Positions 62,914 to 64,000 of a stretch of DNA of 64,000 nucleotides are shown in pieces; position 1 is the stretch's first letter, and the number at the start of each line of letters is the position of its first letter. This DNA comes from Noviherbaspirillum sp. UKPF54 (lineage in GTDB: Bacteria; Pseudomonadota; Gammaproteobacteria; Burkholderiales; Burkholderiaceae_D): the NCBI RefSeq assembly GCF_007874125.1, contig NZ_CP040128.1, positions 1,364,001-1,428,000 of the forward strand. The letters are read 5' to 3'. Position numbers and translations under genes: made by a program. The notes beneath the pieces are model-generated. The model was not told where the DNA came from, made no database searches, and worked only from the letters and a program-made list of their open reading frames with translations.

Positions 62914-63976
62914 AGCAGGCGAGGTGCTGCCCGGCGTCAGGACAATCGCGGTCCTGCGGCCGAACGCAGTGGGCGACTTCATCTTCGCCTTGCCGGCGCT
63001 GCATGCCTTGCGCGCGGCGTATCCGAGCGCGAGGATCGTTTACATCGGTAAGCCGTGGCATGCCGAGTTCCTCAGGGACCGGCCCGGCCCGGTCGACGAG
63101 GTTGCGGTGATTCCCCCGTGTCCCGGCGTCGGCGCGCCGCTGCAACAGGCGTGCGACGCGCGGGCGATTGATGACTTCGTGGCCGCGCTGCGCGCCGCCG
63201 ATATCGACCTGGCGTTGCAGCTCTATGGTGGCGGGCGCTATGCCAATCCCTTCATCCGGCGGCTGGGCGCGCGCCTGACCGTCGGGCTGAAGGCGCAGGA
63301 TGCCGAACCGCTGGACCGCTGGATCGCCTATGCGGCCTTGCAGAACAAGCGATTGCTGCTGCTGGAAGCCGCCGCGCTGGCGGGGGCGAGGCGCCTGGAG
63401 CTCGGGCGCGAGCTGGAAGTGACCGAGCGCGACCGGGCGGAGGCGGCGCGTGTGATGAGGCCCGCAACGGGGCAACCGCTGGTGCTGATCCAGCCGGGAT
63501 CGAGCGATGCGCGGCGGCGCTGGCCGGCGCACAGCTTTGCGCGCGTGGCCGACGCACTGGCTGCCGAAGGAGCGGCCGTCGCGGTGCATGGCACGGCGGC
63601 GGAAGCGGGCGTGGTGCGCGACGTCATAGGGCAGATGCGCCGCCCGGCATTCGACCTGAGCGGAAAAATCTCGCTGGCCGGGTTGTGCGGACTGCTGGAG
63701 CGCAGCGCGTTGCTCGTATCCAACGACACCGGCCCGCTGCACCTGGCGCTTGCGATCGGCACGCCGGCGGTCGGTATCTACTGGCTGACCAATCTCCATG
63801 AATCCGGCCCGCTGCTGCAGGACCGGCACCGCGCGGCGCTGGCGGTACGCACGCATTGCCCCGTATGCGGCGAAGAAAACCTGAGGCGGCGCTGTCCGCA
63901 CGACGAAAGCTTCGTGGCGGACGTTCCGGTCGGGGAAGTCACTGAACTGGCGTTGGAGCTGCTGCGGAATCGGTAG
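62906..63976 (+). CDS. Glycosyltransferase family 9 (heptosyltransferase-like)
   Basis: A 356-residue GT-B enzyme of the ADP-heptose:LPS heptosyltransferase family. It has AVLRPNAVGDFIFALPALHALR at the N-terminus, IDLALQLYGGGRYANPFI, LIQPGSSDARRRWPAHSFARV and NDTGPLHLALAIGTP in the donor-binding half, and a Cys-rich end (THCPVCGEENLRRRCPHDES). It overlaps the GT2 gene by 8 nt. It probably adds a heptose or related sugar to LPS core or another glycan. It ends 24 nt before the window edge. Confidence 0.9.
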   Translation: MPEAGEVLPGVRTIAVLRPNAVGDFIFALPALHALRAAYPSARIVYIGKPWHAEFLRDRPGPVDEVAVIPPCPGVGAPLQQACDARAIDDFVAALRAADIDLALQLYGGGRYANPFIRRLGARLTVGLKAQDAEPLDRWIAYAALQNKRLLLLEAAALAGARRLELGRELEVTERDRAEAARVMRPATGQPLVLIQPGSSDARRRWPAHSFARVADALAAEGAAVAVHGTAAEAGVVRDVIGQMRRPAFDLSGKISLAGLCGLLERSALLVSNDTGPLHLALAIGTPAVGIYWLTNLHESGPLLQDRHRAALAVRTHCPVCGEENLRRRCPHDESFVADVPVGEVTELALELLRNR

Positions 63977-64000
63977 CGTCGAGCAGGGCGCGTGCCTGCG

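Overview
The window looks like a chromosomal segment of a GC-rich betaproteobacterium of the order Burkholderiales, most likely family Oxalobacteraceae (Herbaspirillum / Noviherbaspirillum / Herminiimonas type). The evidence is gene order (ratA-rnfH-DUF4124-guaB-guaA; mltG-tmk-holB-pilZ-tatD; nadA-nadC facing nadB), TAAAAT/TATAAT-type -10 boxes, and a Burkholderiales-style split type VI secretion locus. No rRNA, tRNA, insertion sequence, prophage or CRISPR array was found.

1-6.7 kb: the tail of ratA, rnfH, a DUF4124 protein, then a probable operon guaB - diguanylate cyclase - guaA - queE - queD - tadA. Two GMP-synthesis enzymes flank a cyclic-di-GMP synthase and are followed by two queuosine-precursor enzymes (queD draws directly on GTP) and the tRNA A34 deaminase. 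6.8-13.2 kb: two alpha/beta hydrolases (the first behind a sigma-54-like promoter), LD-carboxypeptidase, an aldose epimerase, a YbiT-type ABC-F ATPase and an uncharacterised gene with an FNR-like promoter. 13.4-17.2 kb: de novo NAD genes nadA-nadC facing nadB across a bidirectional terminator. 17.2-25.5 kb: a penicillin-acylase-type Ntn hydrolase, a membrane PAS-GGDEF-EAL protein translationally coupled to purT, and an MHS-family transporter.

25.6-34.9 kb: a ten-gene plus-strand run (thiolase, acyl-CoA dehydrogenase, two short-chain dehydrogenases, two hotdog thioesterases, an MDR reductase, an extended GST-like protein, an epoxide-hydrolase-like enzyme, a GNAT acetyltransferase) behind one promoter that carries a palindromic operator candidate. 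It reads as a dedicated acyl-CoA pathway of unknown substrate. 34.9-41.8 kb: NRDE protein, DUF4936, ygfZ, then mltG-tmk-holB-pilZ-tatD and an ankyrin-repeat protein.

41.8-61.2 kb: a type VI secretion system. A minus-strand arm (tssJ-tssK-tssL-vgrG-effector-immunity) and a plus-strand arm (TPR lipoprotein-tssB-tssC-hcp-tssE-tssF-tssG-tssH-tssA) diverge from an AT-rich control region holding a 9-bp inverted repeat. tssM is absent from the window. The two genes behind vgrG, in DNA of visibly lower GC content, form a probable lysozyme-like effector and a lipoprotein immunity pair; this is the best candidate for something undescribed. An intrinsic terminator follows hcp. 61.4-64 kb: DUF4254, a family 2 and a family 9 glycosyltransferase, the start of a surface-glycan cluster.
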